The translations under genes were made by a program, and so were the position numbers. From assembly GCF_900101745.1 (NCBI RefSeq), contig NZ_FNAD01000006.1, positions 62,001 through 126,000 on the forward strand: 64,000 nt of DNA. The letters run 5' to 3'. The stretch comes from Glycomyces harbinensis. Lineage in GTDB: Bacteria > Actinomycetota > Actinomycetes > Mycobacteriales > Micromonosporaceae. This document shows, one piece after another, positions 9,304 through 18,565 of this stretch. The notes under the pieces were generated by a model, which was not told the origin of the DNA, searched no databases, and was given only the letters and a program-made list of their open reading frames with translations. Each line of letters opens with the position of its first letter. Position 1 is the stretch's first letter.

Positions 9304-10500
9304 ATGAAGACGCTCGACGAACTCCTGCAGGAGGGCGTCAACGGTCGGCGCGTACTCGTACGCGCCGACCTCAACGTGCCTCTGGACGGTAGGAACATCA
9401 CCGACGACGGCCGCATCCGCGCCGTCGCGCCCACGGTGAAGGCGCTGGCCGAGGCCGGCGCCCGAGTCGTGGTGTGCTCCCACCTGGGCCGCCCCAAGGG
9501 CGAGCCCGACCCCGCCTTCTCGCTGGCCCCCGTGGCCCTGCGGCTCGGCGAGATCCTCGACCGCGAGGTCGCCTTCGCCACCGACACCGTCGGTTCCGAC
9601 GCCGAGAACAAGGCCGTCGCCCAGACCGACGGTGACGTGCTGCTGCTGGAGAACCTGCGGTTCAACAAGGGCGAGACCAGCAAGGACGAGAACGAGCGGG
9701 CCGAGTTCGCGGGCCAGCTCGCGGCGTTCGGCGACGTGTACGTGGACGACGCCTTCGGCGCGGTCCACCGCAAGCACGCCTCCGTCTACGACGTCGCGAA
9801 GGTCCTGCCGCACTACGCGGGCTGGCTCATCGCCAAAGAGGTCGAGGTCCTCTCGAAGCTGACCGGCAAGCCCGAGCAGCCGTACGTGGTCATCCTCGGC
9901 GGCGCGAAGGTCTCCGACAAGCTCGCCGTCATCGACAACCTGCTCGACAAGGTCGACACGCTCATGGTCGGCGGCGGCATGATGTTCACCTTCCTCGCGG
10001 CCAAGGGCTACGAGGTCGGTTCATCGCTGCTGGAGAAGGACCAGATCGAGGTCTGCAAGTCCTACCTCGAGCGCGCCGAGAAGCTCGGCGTCGAACTGCT
10101 GCTGCCGGTCGACACGACCACCGCCGCCGAGTTCGCCGCCGACGCCGAACCGCTGACGGTGGCCGTGGACGCCATCCCGGCCGAGCGCATGGGCCTGGAC
10201 ATCGGACCCGAGTCCGCGAAGCAGTTCGCGGAGCGGATCGCCGGGGCCAAGACCGTGTTCTGGAACGGCCCGATGGGCGTGTTCGAGTTCCCCGACTACG
10301 CCGCAGGGACGAAGACCGTCGCTCAGGCGCTGGTGGACTCCGACGCGTTCAGCGTGGTCGGCGGCGGCGACTCCGCCGCCGCGGTCCGGACCCTCGGCCT
10401 GCCCGAGGCCGGCTTCGGCCACATCTCGACCGGCGGGGGGGCGAGCCTCGAATACCTCGAAGGAAAGACGCTGCCCGGCCTGGACGCACTGGAGAAGTAG
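9304..10500 (+). CDS. pgk: Phosphoglycerate kinase
   Basis: A 398-residue monomeric kinase that makes ATP from 1,3-bisphosphoglycerate. Visible signatures are the substrate-binding [13 protein letters not shown] near the N-terminus, SHLGRPKG, the hinge and nucleotide region [12 protein letters not shown] (about 198-209), and the C-terminal [11 protein letters not shown] with [13 protein letters not shown]. It starts 7 bp after the gap stop and is co-transcribed with it. Confidence 0.97.
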   Translation: MKTLDELLQEGVNGRRVLVRADLNVPLDGRNITDDGRIRAVAPTVKALAEAGARVVVCSHLGRPKGEPDPAFSLAPVALRLGEILDREVAFATDTVGSDAENKAVAQTDGDVLLLENLRFNKGETSKDENERAEFAGQLAAFGDVYVDDAFGAVHRKHASVYDVAKVLPHYAGWLIAKEVEVLSKLTGKPEQPYVVILGGAKVSDKLAVIDNLLDKVDTLMVGGGMMFTFLAAKGYEVGSSLLEKDQIEVCKSYLERAEKLGVELLLPVDTTTAAEFAADAEPLTVAVDAIPAERMGLDIGPESAKQFAERIAGAKTVFWNGPMGVFEFPDYAAGTKTVAQALVDSDAFSVVGGGDSAAAVRTLGLPEAGFGHISTGGGASLEYLEGKTLPGLDALEK

Positions 10501-10582
10501 AAGGTGACTGTGGCCCGCACCCGTCACCCCGCCCGCCGGACGCCGCTTCGCGACGTCCTCTCCCCAAAACGGAGTGAACGCT

Positions 10583-11365
10583 GTGACTAAGAGAGTGCCG
10601 CTCATCGCCGGCAACTGGAAGATGAACCTCAACCACCTCGAAGCGATCGCACTGGTGCAGAAGCTGGCCTTCAGCCTCACCCGCGAGCAGCTCGAAGCGG
10701 TGGAGACCGTCGTCCTCCCGCCGTTCGTCGACATCCGCAGCGTGCAGACGCTGGTCGACGGCGACAAGCTGACCATCGGCTTCGGCGCCCAGGACCTGTC
10801 CGCGCACCCGTCGGGCGCCTACACCGGCGAGATCGCCGGCTCGATGCTCGCCAAGCTCGGCTGCTCTTATGTGGCCGTGGGCCACTCGGAGCGCCGGCAG
10901 TACCACGAAGAGGGCGACGAACTGGTGGCCGCGAAGGTCCGCCAGGCGCTCAACAACGGCATCGCCCCGATCCTGTGCGTCGGCGAGGCGCTGGACGTCC
11001 GCGAGGCGGGCGACCACGTGCCGCACACGGTCAGCCAGCTGATCGCCGCCGTCGACGGCCTCACCGAGGAAGAGCTCGAGAAGGTCGTCGTGGCGTACGA
11101 GCCGGTCTGGGCCATCGGGACGGGCCGCACGGCCACGCCCGAGGACGCCCAGGAGGTCATCGGGGCCCTGCGCGCGGCGCTCGCCGAGAAGTTCGGCGCG
11201 GTGGCCGAGCGGGTCCGCATCCTCTACGGCGGTTCGGTGAAGTCCTCGAACGTCTCGCAGATCATGGGCAAGCCGGACATCGACGGCGCCCTGGTCGGCG
11301 GCGCGAGCCTGGACGCCGAGGAGTTCGCCAAGATCGTGCGCTTCCCCGAGCACCACGGGGCGTAG
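10583..11365 (+). CDS. tpiA: Triosephosphate isomerase
   Basis: A 260-residue TIM-barrel enzyme interconverting dihydroxyacetone phosphate and glyceraldehyde-3-phosphate. Catalytic residues are visible: Lys13 in NWKMN, the electrophilic His in VAVGHSERR (about residue 100), and Glu in [11 protein letters not shown] (about 172). The phosphate-binding [10 protein letters not shown] and GALVGGASL follow. The GTG at 10583 is chosen because GGAG at 10571-10574 has normal spacing; a GTG at 10574 overlaps that site. It is the last gene of the glycolytic operon and is followed by a hairpin terminator at 11429. Confidence 0.97.
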   Translation: MTKRVPLIAGNWKMNLNHLEAIALVQKLAFSLTREQLEAVETVVLPPFVDIRSVQTLVDGDKLTIGFGAQDLSAHPSGAYTGEIAGSMLAKLGCSYVAVGHSERRQYHEEGDELVAAKVRQALNNGIAPILCVGEALDVREAGDHVPHTVSQLIAAVDGLTEEELEKVVVAYEPVWAIGTGRTATPEDAQEVIGALRAALAEKFGAVAERVRILYGGSVKSSNVSQIMGKPDIDGALVGGASLDAEEFAKIVRFPEHHGA

Positions 11366-11428
11366 CAAGCAGCAAGTGGCAAGTTTCGCCCGCAGCGCAC
11401 GAGCTGAGCGCTGCGGGCCGCAGACAGG

Positions 11429-11454
11429 GCCGCCGTACAACGACGTACGGCGGC
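11429..11454 (+). terminator. Terminator of the gap-pgk-tpiA operon
   Basis: A 10-bp perfect stem, GCCGCCGTAC paired with GTACGGCGGC, with a 6-base loop lies 63 bp after tpiA. There is no T-run, as usual in high-GC actinobacteria. Confidence 0.7.
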
Positions 11455-11490
11455 TCCTTGCATTCCAATGAGCAGGCCTGACGGTCGATT

Positions 11491-11538
11491 CTGACTGAAG
11501 GCAGTCAGATTAAGTCAGAGATAAGGCTGCGATAGACT
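11491..11538 (+). promoter_or_regulatory. secG promoter with adjoining inverted repeat
   Basis: TTAAGT (11510-11515) and TAGACT (11533-11538), 17 bp apart, form a plausible promoter about 60 bp before secG. A 7-bp inverted repeat CTGACTG/CAGTCAG (11491-11508, loop AAGG) abuts the -35, and GTCAG recurs 10 bp further on (11514-11518), one helical turn away, so a regulator may bind here. Confidence 0.45.
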
Positions 11539-11594
11539 CATCCCGGCCCGCGCCCCATAACGGGCAGATTTGTCGAGAGGACACCCGATCACCG

Positions 11595-11843
11595 ATGATG
11601 ACGGTTCTGAGTTACGCCCTTCTGATCATCCTGCTGCTCGCCAGCGCGATCCTGATCCTCATGGTGCTGCTGCACAAGGGCAAGGGCGGCGGTCTGTCGA
11701 GCATGTTCGGCGGCGGCATGTCCTCCGTCGCGTCGGGGTCGTCCGTCGCGGAGAAGAACCTCACGCGGATCACGATCGCCGTGGGCGTCGTCTGGTTCGC
11801 CGCCATCGTGGCCTTCGGGCTCCTGCTGCGGGCCATGGTCTAA
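11595..11843 (+). CDS. secG: Preprotein translocase subunit SecG
   Basis: An 82-residue membrane protein with two transmembrane helices (about residues 5-25 and 58-78) joined by a Gly/Ser-rich cytosolic loop that contains GKGGGLSSMFGGG, the hallmark of SecG. It assists SecYE and SecA in protein export. The ATG at 11595 is followed at once by a second ATG; a GAGAGGA site lies about 15 bp upstream. Its place after tpiA is conserved in actinobacteria. A strong hairpin terminates it. Confidence 0.95.
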   Translation: MMTVLSYALLIILLLASAILILMVLLHKGKGGGLSSMFGGGMSSVASGSSVAEKNLTRITIAVGVVWFAAIVAFGLLLRAMV

Positions 11844-11860
11844 GCACCACAAGACTTCCG

Positions 11861-11895
11861 GCGGGGCCCGGCGAGCAATGCTCGCCGGGCCCCGC
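11861..11895 (+). terminator. Strong hairpin terminator after secG
   Basis: A 16-bp perfect stem beginning GCGGGGCCCG with a 3-base loop (AAT) lies 18 bp after the secG stop. Confidence 0.85.
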
Positions 11896-12069
11896 TTCGC
11901 GTTCGGCGCTCTTTCGGGTGACACGGCGGCCGCGGGCGCCCGTTCTTGTCGTACCCGCGCGAAACGATGGGCGCTACTGTCCCCGGGTGGGTGGGGGGTA
12001 GGGATGGTAATACAGTCACCCGTGGGAATATCGTCACCGTAAGCACCGATTCGTGATGAGATCGGGCTT

Positions 12070-12993
12070 ATGAAGGCAGTGGTTTTGCCCCACTACGGCG
12101 GGGCCGACGATCTCCAGCTCCGCGAGATTCCCCCGCCGCCCGTCGGCGCCGGCGAAGTGCTCGTCAAGCTCAAGGCGACCTCAGTCAACCCGGTGGACTG
12201 GAAGCTCGGGGCCGGGTACCTCGACGCGATGATCCCGGGGGAGTTCCCGCTCATCCCCGGTTGGGACGCCGCCGGAATCGTGACCGACGTCGGCGCCGCC
12301 GTCACCGGTGTCGCGCGCGGCGACGAAGTCTTCGGCTACGTGCGGCGCCCGATCGCCAAGTGGGGCACCTACGCCGAGTACACCGTCGCCGAACCGCACA
12401 TGGTCACCCGCAAGCCCCCCTCGCTCGACTGGGCCTCCGCGGGCGGGCTCTCGCTCACCGGACTGGCCGCGCTCCAAGCACTCGACGCCGTGGGCGTCAC
12501 CGAGGGCGACACCGTCCTCGTCCACGCCGCCGCGGGCGGCGTCGGGGTCCTCGCCGTGCAGATCGCCAAGGCCCGCGGCGCCCGTGTCATCGGCACCGCC
12601 AGCGTCCGCAACCACGACTTCCTCAGAGCCTTCGGGGCCGAACCCGTCGAATACGGGCCCGGGCTCGCCGAACGGGTGAAGCTGCTCGTCCCGGACGGGC
12701 CCGACGCGGCCCTGGACGCGATCGGCGGAGAGGCCGCGGACGTCTCCCTCAAGTCCGGCACCGCGCCCGAGCGGATCGTCTCGGTCGTCGACCCCGACAT
12801 CCGCGAGAAGGGCGGCCAGTACGTCTTCATCAGCGTCACCGCCGAGGACCTGGAAGCCCTCGCCGCGCTCACCGAGGCCCGGCAGCTCATCGTCCCCATC
12901 TCCGAGACCTATCCGCTCGAACGCACCGCCGACGCCTGGCGGGCGAGCATGTCCGGTCGCACCCGCGGCAAGATCGTTCTGCGGATCGCATAG
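12070..12993 (+). CDS. NADP-dependent quinone oxidoreductase-like protein (zinc-free MDR family)
   Basis: A 307-residue medium-chain reductase of the quinone oxidoreductase type. The N-terminal catalytic part shows PPPVGAGEVLVKLKATSVNPVDWKL and PGWDAAGIVTDVG. The coenzyme domain has the NADP-binding VHAAAGGVGVLAVQIAKARGARV (about residues 151-173). The Cys and His zinc ligands of alcohol dehydrogenases are absent, so it should reduce quinones or alpha,beta-unsaturated carbonyls with NADPH. It stands alone: the terminator of secG lies upstream and rbpA with its own promoter downstream. The physiological substrate is not predictable. Confidence 0.85.
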   Translation: MKAVVLPHYGGADDLQLREIPPPPVGAGEVLVKLKATSVNPVDWKLGAGYLDAMIPGEFPLIPGWDAAGIVTDVGAAVTGVARGDEVFGYVRRPIAKWGTYAEYTVAEPHMVTRKPPSLDWASAGGLSLTGLAALQALDAVGVTEGDTVLVHAAAGGVGVLAVQIAKARGARVIGTASVRNHDFLRAFGAEPVEYGPGLAERVKLLVPDGPDAALDAIGGEAADVSLKSGTAPERIVSVVDPDIREKGGQYVFISVTAEDLEALAALTEARQLIVPISETYPLERTADAWRASMSGRTRGKIVLRIA

Positions 12994-13071
12994 GGCCGCA
13001 TCACTTCTGATCGAAGCCGGGAACTCGGGGCCCGGCATTGCTTCCATACATCGAAGTACTTCATGACAGTC

Positions 13072-13100
13072 TTTACAGTGTGTGCGTTACGTCATAGAAT
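13072..13100 (+). promoter_or_regulatory. Near-consensus promoter of rbpA
   Basis: TTTACA (13072-13077) and TAGAAT (13095-13100) are exactly 17 bp apart, each one base from the vegetative consensus. Transcription from about 13107 would give a leader of about 140 nt that contains CCGCGG repeats and a CACAGA/TCTGTG stem (13212-13233) just before the ribosome-binding site (AGGAG, 13234-13238). Confidence 0.65.
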
Positions 13101-13249
13101 TGCGGCGGGCGGTACCCCGTCTGCCCTGGCCGGTGCCTCCACGGCGAAACTCGGGGAGCCGCGGTCTTCCTCCCGCGGACTCCTCGTCCAGTGGCGCGCC
13201 CGGCCGACATCCACAGAAGATCCCCCATCTGTGAGGAGCGATCACACAT

Positions 13250-13603
13250 ATGTCCAACGGACAAGCCATCCGCGGCACTCGAATCGGCGCCGCATCTGGC
13301 CGTCACCCGGAACGCGGCGAACCGGTTCCCCGGCAGCACGTGAAGTACTGGTGCGCCAACGGACACGAGACCGTCAGGTCATTCGCGCTCTATGTCGAGG
13401 TCCCTCAGGAATGGGACTGCACCTGCTGCGGCTGGCCCGCCAGCCCCGATCAAGACAATCCTCCCCAACGCCAGTCGGCGAAGCCGTACAAGACCCATCT
13501 GAACTACGTCCGCGAGCGCCGCAGCGAAGAGGAGGCCGAAGACCTCCTCGCCGAAGCGCTCGCCGCCCGCGCCGCCGCCCGCGGCGAGCGTTCCTTCTTC
13601 TAG
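13250..13603 (+). CDS. rbpA: RNA polymerase-binding protein RbpA
   Basis: A 117-residue actinobacteria-specific transcription factor that binds principal sigma factors and the beta subunit, stabilises the open promoter complex and modulates rifampicin response. Visible features: a charged N-terminal tail (RGTRIG), the RbpA core with zinc-type Cys/His residues WCANGHETVRSF ... WDCTCCGWPA, and the C-terminal helix that contacts sigma, KTHLNYVRERRSEEEAEDLLAEAL. The ATG at 13250 has AGGAG upstream. It is monocistronic, with its own strong promoter and a bidirectional terminator after it. Confidence 0.97.
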   Translation: MSNGQAIRGTRIGAASGRHPERGEPVPRQHVKYWCANGHETVRSFALYVEVPQEWDCTCCGWPASPDQDNPPQRQSAKPYKTHLNYVRERRSEEEAEDLLAEALAARAAARGERSFF

Positions 13604-13672
13604 CACCGCATCACCTCTCACCCGGCGGCCGGGAGACGCAAGGTTGGGCGATCCGCCGCTTTCGAATACGGC

Positions 13673-13702
13673 GAGGGCCCGGAGCGAATGCTCCGGGCCC
13701 TC
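13673..13702. terminator. Bidirectional terminator between rbpA and pgl
   Basis: A 13-bp perfect stem GAGGGCCCGGAGC and its complement with a GAAT loop separates the convergent rbpA (plus) and pgl (minus) genes. Confidence 0.85.
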
Positions 13703-13712
13703 ATCCGTGCCG

Positions 13713-14456
13713 TCAGAACTCCAGGTGCTTCAACCCCGACGCGGCGGCCTTGTCGACCAGCCACCTCGTGTGGCCCTGCGCCGCGACCAGTCCGGCCGGG
13801 AGCTCGCGCTTCGCCAGAGCCTCGTCGACAGCGTCGGCCTTGCCCTCGCCCGAGGCGATGATCCACGCCGCCGGGGCGGTGTTGATCGCCCCCATCGTCA
13901 GCGAGACGCGCTCGGGAGGCGGCTTGGGGGAGTTGCGCACCCCCACCGCCGAACCCTCGGCCTCCAGCGCCGGGTTGCCCGGGAACAGCGACGCGACGTG
14001 CCCGTCCTCGCCGATGCCCAGCAGCAGCAGGTCGAACGCCGGAACGCCCTCGCCGCCCGCAGCCTTCGCCAACTCCGCCGCGTACAGCGCCGCGGCCTCC
14101 TCAGGAGTCCCCACCGCGTCGGACGCGGCCATCGGGTGCACCCGAGCCGGATCCACCGGCAGGTGGTCCAGGAACGCCTCGCGGGCCTGGGTCTCGTTCC
14201 GATCCGGGTCGCCCGCGGGCAGGAAACGCTCGTCGCCCCACCAGAAGTCGACCTGCGACCAGTCCACGACGCTGCTGATCTTCGACCCGAGGATGTTCGC
14301 GTACACCTTCGCCGCGATGCGGCCGCCGGTCAGCACGATCGACGCCGAACCGCGGTGCGCTTGCGCGTCCGCGAGCCGGTTCACCAGCCGCGACGCTACC
14401 GCCTCGGCCAGCACCTCGGCGTCCTCGTGGACGATCACCGCACCGGAACGGCTCAT
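13713..14456 (-). CDS. pgl: 6-phosphogluconolactonase
   Basis: A 247-residue enzyme of the DevB/Pgl family that hydrolyses 6-phosphogluconolactone, the second step of the oxidative pentose phosphate pathway. Motifs: IVLTGGRIAAKVY near the N-terminus, DFWWGDERFLP with substrate-binding Asp and Arg, and LLLLGIGEDGHVASLFPG. The start ATG at 14456 overlaps the opcA stop as ATGA, so translation is coupled. It is the last gene of tal-pgi-zwf-opcA-pgl and is followed by the terminator at 13673-13702. Confidence 0.95.
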   Translation of the reverse strand: MSRSGAVIVHEDAEVLAEAVASRLVNRLADAQAHRGSASIVLTGGRIAAKVYANILGSKISSVVDWSQVDFWWGDERFLPAGDPDRNETQAREAFLDHLPVDPARVHPMAASDAVGTPEEAAALYAAELAKAAGGEGVPAFDLLLLGIGEDGHVASLFPGNPALEAEGSAVGVRNSPKPPPERVSLTMGAINTAPAAWIIASGEGKADAVDEALAKRELPAGLVAAQGHTRWLVDKAAASGLKHLEF

Positions 14457-15397
14457 GCGCCGGCCCGCTCGGCCTGGTACTGCTCCTGGAAGGTGTCGAG
14501 CACCCGCCGGTAGGCGGTGTCCGGGTCGATGTGCCGCAGCTCCTCGGCCAGCAGCTGGCCCAGGGTCCGCCCCTGCAGCGTCTGGCGGCGCTTGGGCAGC
14601 CCCGCCTGGCGCAGCACGGTGGTGCCGTCGGCCTTCCGCTCGACCTCCATGGTCTCGCCCCCGGCCATCGTGAACGCCACGGAGGCGATCGCGGGCAGGT
14701 GCTCGGAGTTGCGCTCGACCTCGGTGTCGACGACATCGGGGAGCACGCCCAGCCGCGTGTGGAGCCACGCGGCCATGAGCTGCGCCGACGGGTCGTCGTC
14801 GTCCGCCTTGATGGTGATCTTCTCGACCGCCTGGGTCACGCCGTCGAAGGCGCTGGCGATGAGCGAGCGCCACAGGCTGATCCGGGTCCAGCAGATGTCG
14901 GTGTCGCCCGCCGCGTACGTCTCGGCGCGCCGGTACAGCGACTGGACCGGGTCCGCCGCGCGGGCGGAGTAGGTGATGCGGCGGTCGGCGAAGGACCGCA
15001 GCTCCGACTCCAGTCCGTACCGGACCGGGTCGAGCAGCCACCAGGTGACCACGGGCACGTCCGACGCGAGCATCGGCAGCACGATCGAGGTCAGGTGCGC
15101 GGCGGCCGGGCCGTCGAGGCGCAGGATGATCGCCTCGGCCGAGCCGAGCCGTTCGCCCACGGTCACTTCGGCGTCGATGCGCGGCTCCTCGGCGTCGAGG
15201 TCGCGCGGGATCGCCAGGATCAAACGGTACGGGTGCTCCTGCGCGGCGAACGAGGCGGCCTTCTCGACCTCCTCGCGCTCGTCCTCGGTGGTCAGCGCGA
15301 CCAGGTTGAGCGCGAGGCTGGAGCCGCCGCCGACCTCGTGGAGGAGGCCGTCGAGGGCCTTCATGATGTCGCCGGTGGTGGTGTCCTTCAGGTGCAC
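14453..15397 (-). CDS. opcA: Glucose-6-phosphate dehydrogenase assembly protein OpcA
   Basis: A 314-residue actinobacterial and cyanobacterial partner of Zwf, needed for its assembly or redox control. The family signatures VPVVTWWLLDP and SLWRSLIASAFD are present. The GTG at 15397 is preceded by AGGGGAG at good spacing; the gene begins 15 bp after zwf and overlaps pgl by 4 bp. The assignment rests on both sequence and the invariant zwf-opcA-pgl order. Confidence 0.93.
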   Translation of the reverse strand: MHLKDTTTGDIMKALDGLLHEVGGGSSLALNLVALTTEDEREEVEKAASFAAQEHPYRLILAIPRDLDAEEPRIDAEVTVGERLGSAEAIILRLDGPAAAHLTSIVLPMLASDVPVVTWWLLDPVRYGLESELRSFADRRITYSARAADPVQSLYRRAETYAAGDTDICWTRISLWRSLIASAFDGVTQAVEKITIKADDDDPSAQLMAAWLHTRLGVLPDVVDTEVERNSEHLPAIASVAFTMAGGETMEVERKADGTTVLRQAGLPKRRQTLQGRTLGQLLAEELRHIDPDTAYRRVLDTFQEQYQAERAGA

Positions 15398-15412
15398 GTC
15401 CAGACTCCCCTT

Positions 15413-16948
15413 CTAGGCCCGGCGCCAGCGGCGGCCGGACGATTGCAGCATGAGATCGGCCCCGGTCGGGCCCCAGGTCCCGGACTCGTACGGCTCGGGC
15501 TTGGTCGTCGCCCAGTAGTCCTCCAGCGGGTCGACCACGGCCCAGGACGCGTCCACTTCCTGCGCGTCAGGGAACAGGGTCTTGTCGCCCAGGAGCACGT
15601 CGAGGATCAACCGCTCGTAGGCCTCGGGGCTGGACTCGGTGAAGGTCTCGCCGTAGCCGAAGCCCATCGAGATGTCCCGCAGCTCCATGCCGGTGCCGGG
15701 GACCTTCGAGCCGAACTTGACGGTGATGCCCTCGTCCGGCTGGACGCGGATGACCAGCTGGTTGTTGCCGAGCGTCTTGGTGTCGTAGTCGGCGAAGGGC
15801 ATGTGCGGGGCCTCCTTGAAGACCACCGCGATCTCGGTGACCCGCTTGGGGAGCCGCTTGCCGGTGCGCAGGTAGAACGGGACGCCGTTCCAGCGCCGGT
15901 TCTGGATGCCGATCTGGACCGCCGCGTAGGTCTCCGTGGTGGAGTTCGGCGGGATGTTGTCCTCGGCCAGGTAGCCCTGGACCGGGCGGCCCTGCACCCA
16001 CCCGTCGGCGTACTGGCCGCGGATGGCCGTGGCCTCCAGGTCGTCGTGCAGCTTGATGGCCCGCAGGACCTTCAGCTTCTCGGTGCGGATCTCCTCGGCC
16101 TCGAACCCGTTGGGCTGCTCCATGGCCGCGATGGCCAGGAGCTGGAGGACGTGGTTCTGGAGGACGTCGCGGGCGGCGCCGTTGTCGTCGTAGAACCCGG
16201 CCCGCGAGCCGATGCCGACGTCCTCGGCCATGGTGATCTGGACGTGGTCGACGTAGTTGGAGTTCCAGATCGGCTCGAACATCGCGTTGGCGAAGCGCAG
16301 CGCGAAGATGTTCTGCACCGTCTCCTTGCCGAGGTAGTGGTCGATGCGGAACACGTCGTTCGCGGTGAAGACGCGGTCGACCAGGCCGTTCAGCTCGTGC
16401 GCGGACTCGCGGTCCTCGCCGAAGGGCTTCTCGACCACGACCCGGCGCCAGCCGCCGCGGTCCTGGCGGTTGTCGGACATGCCGGTGCGCTGGAGCTGCT
16501 TGAGCACGGTCGGGAACGCCATCGGCGGGATCGAGAAGTAGAACGCCGCGTTGCCGATGATGCCGTGGGTCTCGCGCAGCTCGTCGACCGTCGCGTCGAG
16601 GCGGTCGAAGGCCTCGTCGTCGTCGAACGTGCCGGGCACGAACTTGAAGTTGCCGGCGAGCCGCGCCCAGACCTCGTCGCGCCACGGGGTGCGCGCGTGC
16701 GCCTTGGCCGCCTGGAGCGACATCTCCTCGAACGTCTCGTCGCCCCAGTCGCGGCGGGCGAAGCCGACGATCACGAACGACGCCGGGAGGAGGCCCCGGT
16801 TGGCCAGGTCGTAGATCGCCGGGATCAGCTTCTTCTTGGCGAGGTCGCCGGTGACGCCGAAGATCACCAGGGCGCACGGCTCGGGGATGCGCGGCAGCCG
16901 GCGGTCGGCCGGGTCGCGCAGCGGGTTGGCTTGGATGTCGGAACCCAT
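15413..16948 (-). CDS. zwf: Glucose-6-phosphate 1-dehydrogenase
   Basis: A 511-residue NADP-dependent enzyme at the entry of the pentose phosphate pathway. The nucleotide motif is IFGVTGDLAKKKLIPAIYDL near residue 30, and the substrate and active-site motif RIDHYLGKETVQN contains the catalytic His. The length fits the family. Its start codon abuts the pgi stop with no gap, so the two are translated in tandem. Together with OpcA and Pgl it supplies NADPH and pentoses. Confidence 0.97.
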   Translation of the reverse strand: MGSDIQANPLRDPADRRLPRIPEPCALVIFGVTGDLAKKKLIPAIYDLANRGLLPASFVIVGFARRDWGDETFEEMSLQAAKAHARTPWRDEVWARLAGNFKFVPGTFDDDEAFDRLDATVDELRETHGIIGNAAFYFSIPPMAFPTVLKQLQRTGMSDNRQDRGGWRRVVVEKPFGEDRESAHELNGLVDRVFTANDVFRIDHYLGKETVQNIFALRFANAMFEPIWNSNYVDHVQITMAEDVGIGSRAGFYDDNGAARDVLQNHVLQLLAIAAMEQPNGFEAEEIRTEKLKVLRAIKLHDDLEATAIRGQYADGWVQGRPVQGYLAEDNIPPNSTTETYAAVQIGIQNRRWNGVPFYLRTGKRLPKRVTEIAVVFKEAPHMPFADYDTKTLGNNQLVIRVQPDEGITVKFGSKVPGTGMELRDISMGFGYGETFTESSPEAYERLILDVLLGDKTLFPDAQEVDASWAVVDPLEDYWATTKPEPYESGTWGPTGADLMLQSSGRRWRRA

Positions 16949-18565
16949 CTAGCTCAGCTCCCTCACCGCATGGAGCAGCTGGTTGATCCCGTGCTTGCGG
17001 TTGGTGAGATGGAAGCGCACGAGCGGGCGCTCGCGCGATTCGAGGGCCTGGCGGTCGCCGGCGGCCTGCGCGGCCTGGAGCCCGGCGAACGTGTAGTCGC
17101 GGCCCGGGATGACGAGGTCTTCGCCGACCTCGCCGGTGATCTGGACGAACACGCCGGTCTGGCGCCCGCCCTTGTGGAACTGGCCCGTCGAGTGCAGGAA
17201 GCGCGGACCCCAGCCCCAGGTGACGGGGGCGCCGGTGCGATCGGCCAGTTCGGCGCGGAGCGCCGCCACCGAGGCGTCGTCGATCCGGTCCAGGTAGGCC
17301 AGGACCGCGATGTAGGCGTCCTCGCGGTCGGCGTTCGTCAGCACCTCGCCGAGCGCTCCGGCGACCGTGTCGGCGTGCGAGCCGTAGATCTCCACGGCGC
17401 CGTCCACGGCGTGCGGGCGCTCCTCGGGGAGCCCGTCGGCCAGGATGCGGTTGGTGTTCTCCTTGGACTCGGTCACGTTCGGCTGGTTGAACGGGTCGAT
17501 CCCGATCAGGTAGCCGGCGTAGGCGGTCGCGAGCTCCCACGCGAGGAACTGCGCGCCCAGCGGGCCGTTCACGACCACGTCGGGCATCGCCAGCTGCGAG
17601 CCCGAGGCGGGCAGGCCCGTCGAGGAGCCGCCGACGGTGGCGTAGACGCGGTCGGAGCCGCGGGCGCCCGCGGCGGCGGGCTCTTCGAGGACGACCGGGA
17701 GCGTGCCCTTGCCGTCCTTGCCGAGGGACTCGGCGATGAGCTGCTCGGCCCAGTCGCCCAGGCCCACGACGCCGGTGCCGTCGTCGGCGATGGTGATCGT
17801 CGGCTTGGCCGCGATGACCGCGCCCAGGACCACGGCCGGGTTGTCGCCGTCGTTCTCGATCGTGGCCGCGAAGGCCTCGGCCTGCTCGATCAGCTCGGCC
17901 ACGTCGGCGCCCGCGAGCGCGGTCGGGACGAGCCCGAACGCGGTCAGCGCCGAGTAGCGGCCGCCCACGTTCGCGTCCGCGAGGAACAGGTGCGAGCCCT
18001 GCTCCTTTGCCAGCGCCTCCAGCGCGGAGCCGGGGTCGGTGACGAACACGAACCGCTTGGTCGAGTCCTCGATGCCGACGCCCTTGAACGCGGCCTCGAA
18101 GGCGCGCCGCTGGGAGTCGGTCTCCACGGTGGACCCGGACTTGGAGGACACCACGACGGCGGTGCGCCGCAGCGAGGCCTCGCCGAGCTCGGCGACGATC
18201 TGGCCGGGGTCGGTGGTGTCGAGGATGCTGATGCCCAGGTCCAGGGTCCGGGAGATGACCTCGGGCGCGAGCGAGGAGCCGCCCATGCCCGCGAGGGCGA
18301 TGTGGTCGATGCCCTGCTCGTTGAGTTCGGCGCGCAGCTTCGCGAGCGGCGCGAGGAGTTCCTTCGACGTCACGAAGGTGTCGACCCAGCCGAGGCGGAT
18401 CGCGGCCTCCTCGGCGGCGTCGGGACCCCAGAGGGTCGCGTCCTTGGCGGCCAGTCTGGCCGGGACGCCTTCGGCCCTGAGCCGGTCGACGTCGGCGTTC
18501 ACGTCGACGCCCGTGGTGACCGCGAGGCCCCCGGCGGCTTCCATCTTCCCCATCGGCTCGCTCAC
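16949..18565 (-). CDS. pgi: Glucose-6-phosphate isomerase
   Basis: A 538-residue isomerase linking glycolysis and the pentose pathway. The sugar-isomerase domain shows the phosphate-binding loops [12 protein letters not shown] (about residue 92) and [12 protein letters not shown] (about 138). The start is a GTG at 18565 overlapping the tal stop as GTGA. In streptomycetes pgi is also found in this operon between tal and zwf. This is the divergent actinobacterial type rather than the E. coli type, since the classic C-terminal signature is not obvious. Confidence 0.92.
   Translation of the reverse strand: MSEPMGKMEAAGGLAVTTGVDVNADVDRLRAEGVPARLAAKDATLWGPDAAEEAAIRLGWVDTFVTSKELLAPLAKLRAELNEQGIDHIALAGMGGSSLAPEVISRTLDLGISILDTTDPGQIVAELGEASLRRTAVVVSSKSGSTVETDSQRRAFEAAFKGVGIEDSTKRFVFVTDPGSALEALAKEQGSHLFLADANVGGRYSALTAFGLVPTALAGADVAELIEQAEAFAATIENDGDNPAVVLGAVIAAKPTITIADDGTGVVGLGDWAEQLIAESLGKDGKGTLPVVLEEPAAAGARGSDRVYATVGGSSTGLPASGSQLAMPDVVVNGPLGAQFLAWELATAYAGYLIGIDPFNQPNVTESKENTNRILADGLPEERPHAVDGAVEIYGSHADTVAGALGEVLTNADREDAYIAVLAYLDRIDDASVAALRAELADRTGAPVTWGWGPRFLHSTGQFHKGGRQTGVFVQITGEVGEDLVIPGRDYTFAGLQAAQAAGDRQALESRERPLVRFHLTNRKHGINQLLHAVRELS

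Noticed and set aside
13063-14673. A 536-codon plus-strand frame running through rbpA and pgl
   Set aside because: It overlaps rbpA in another frame and pgl/opcA on the opposite strand and has no recognisable domain.
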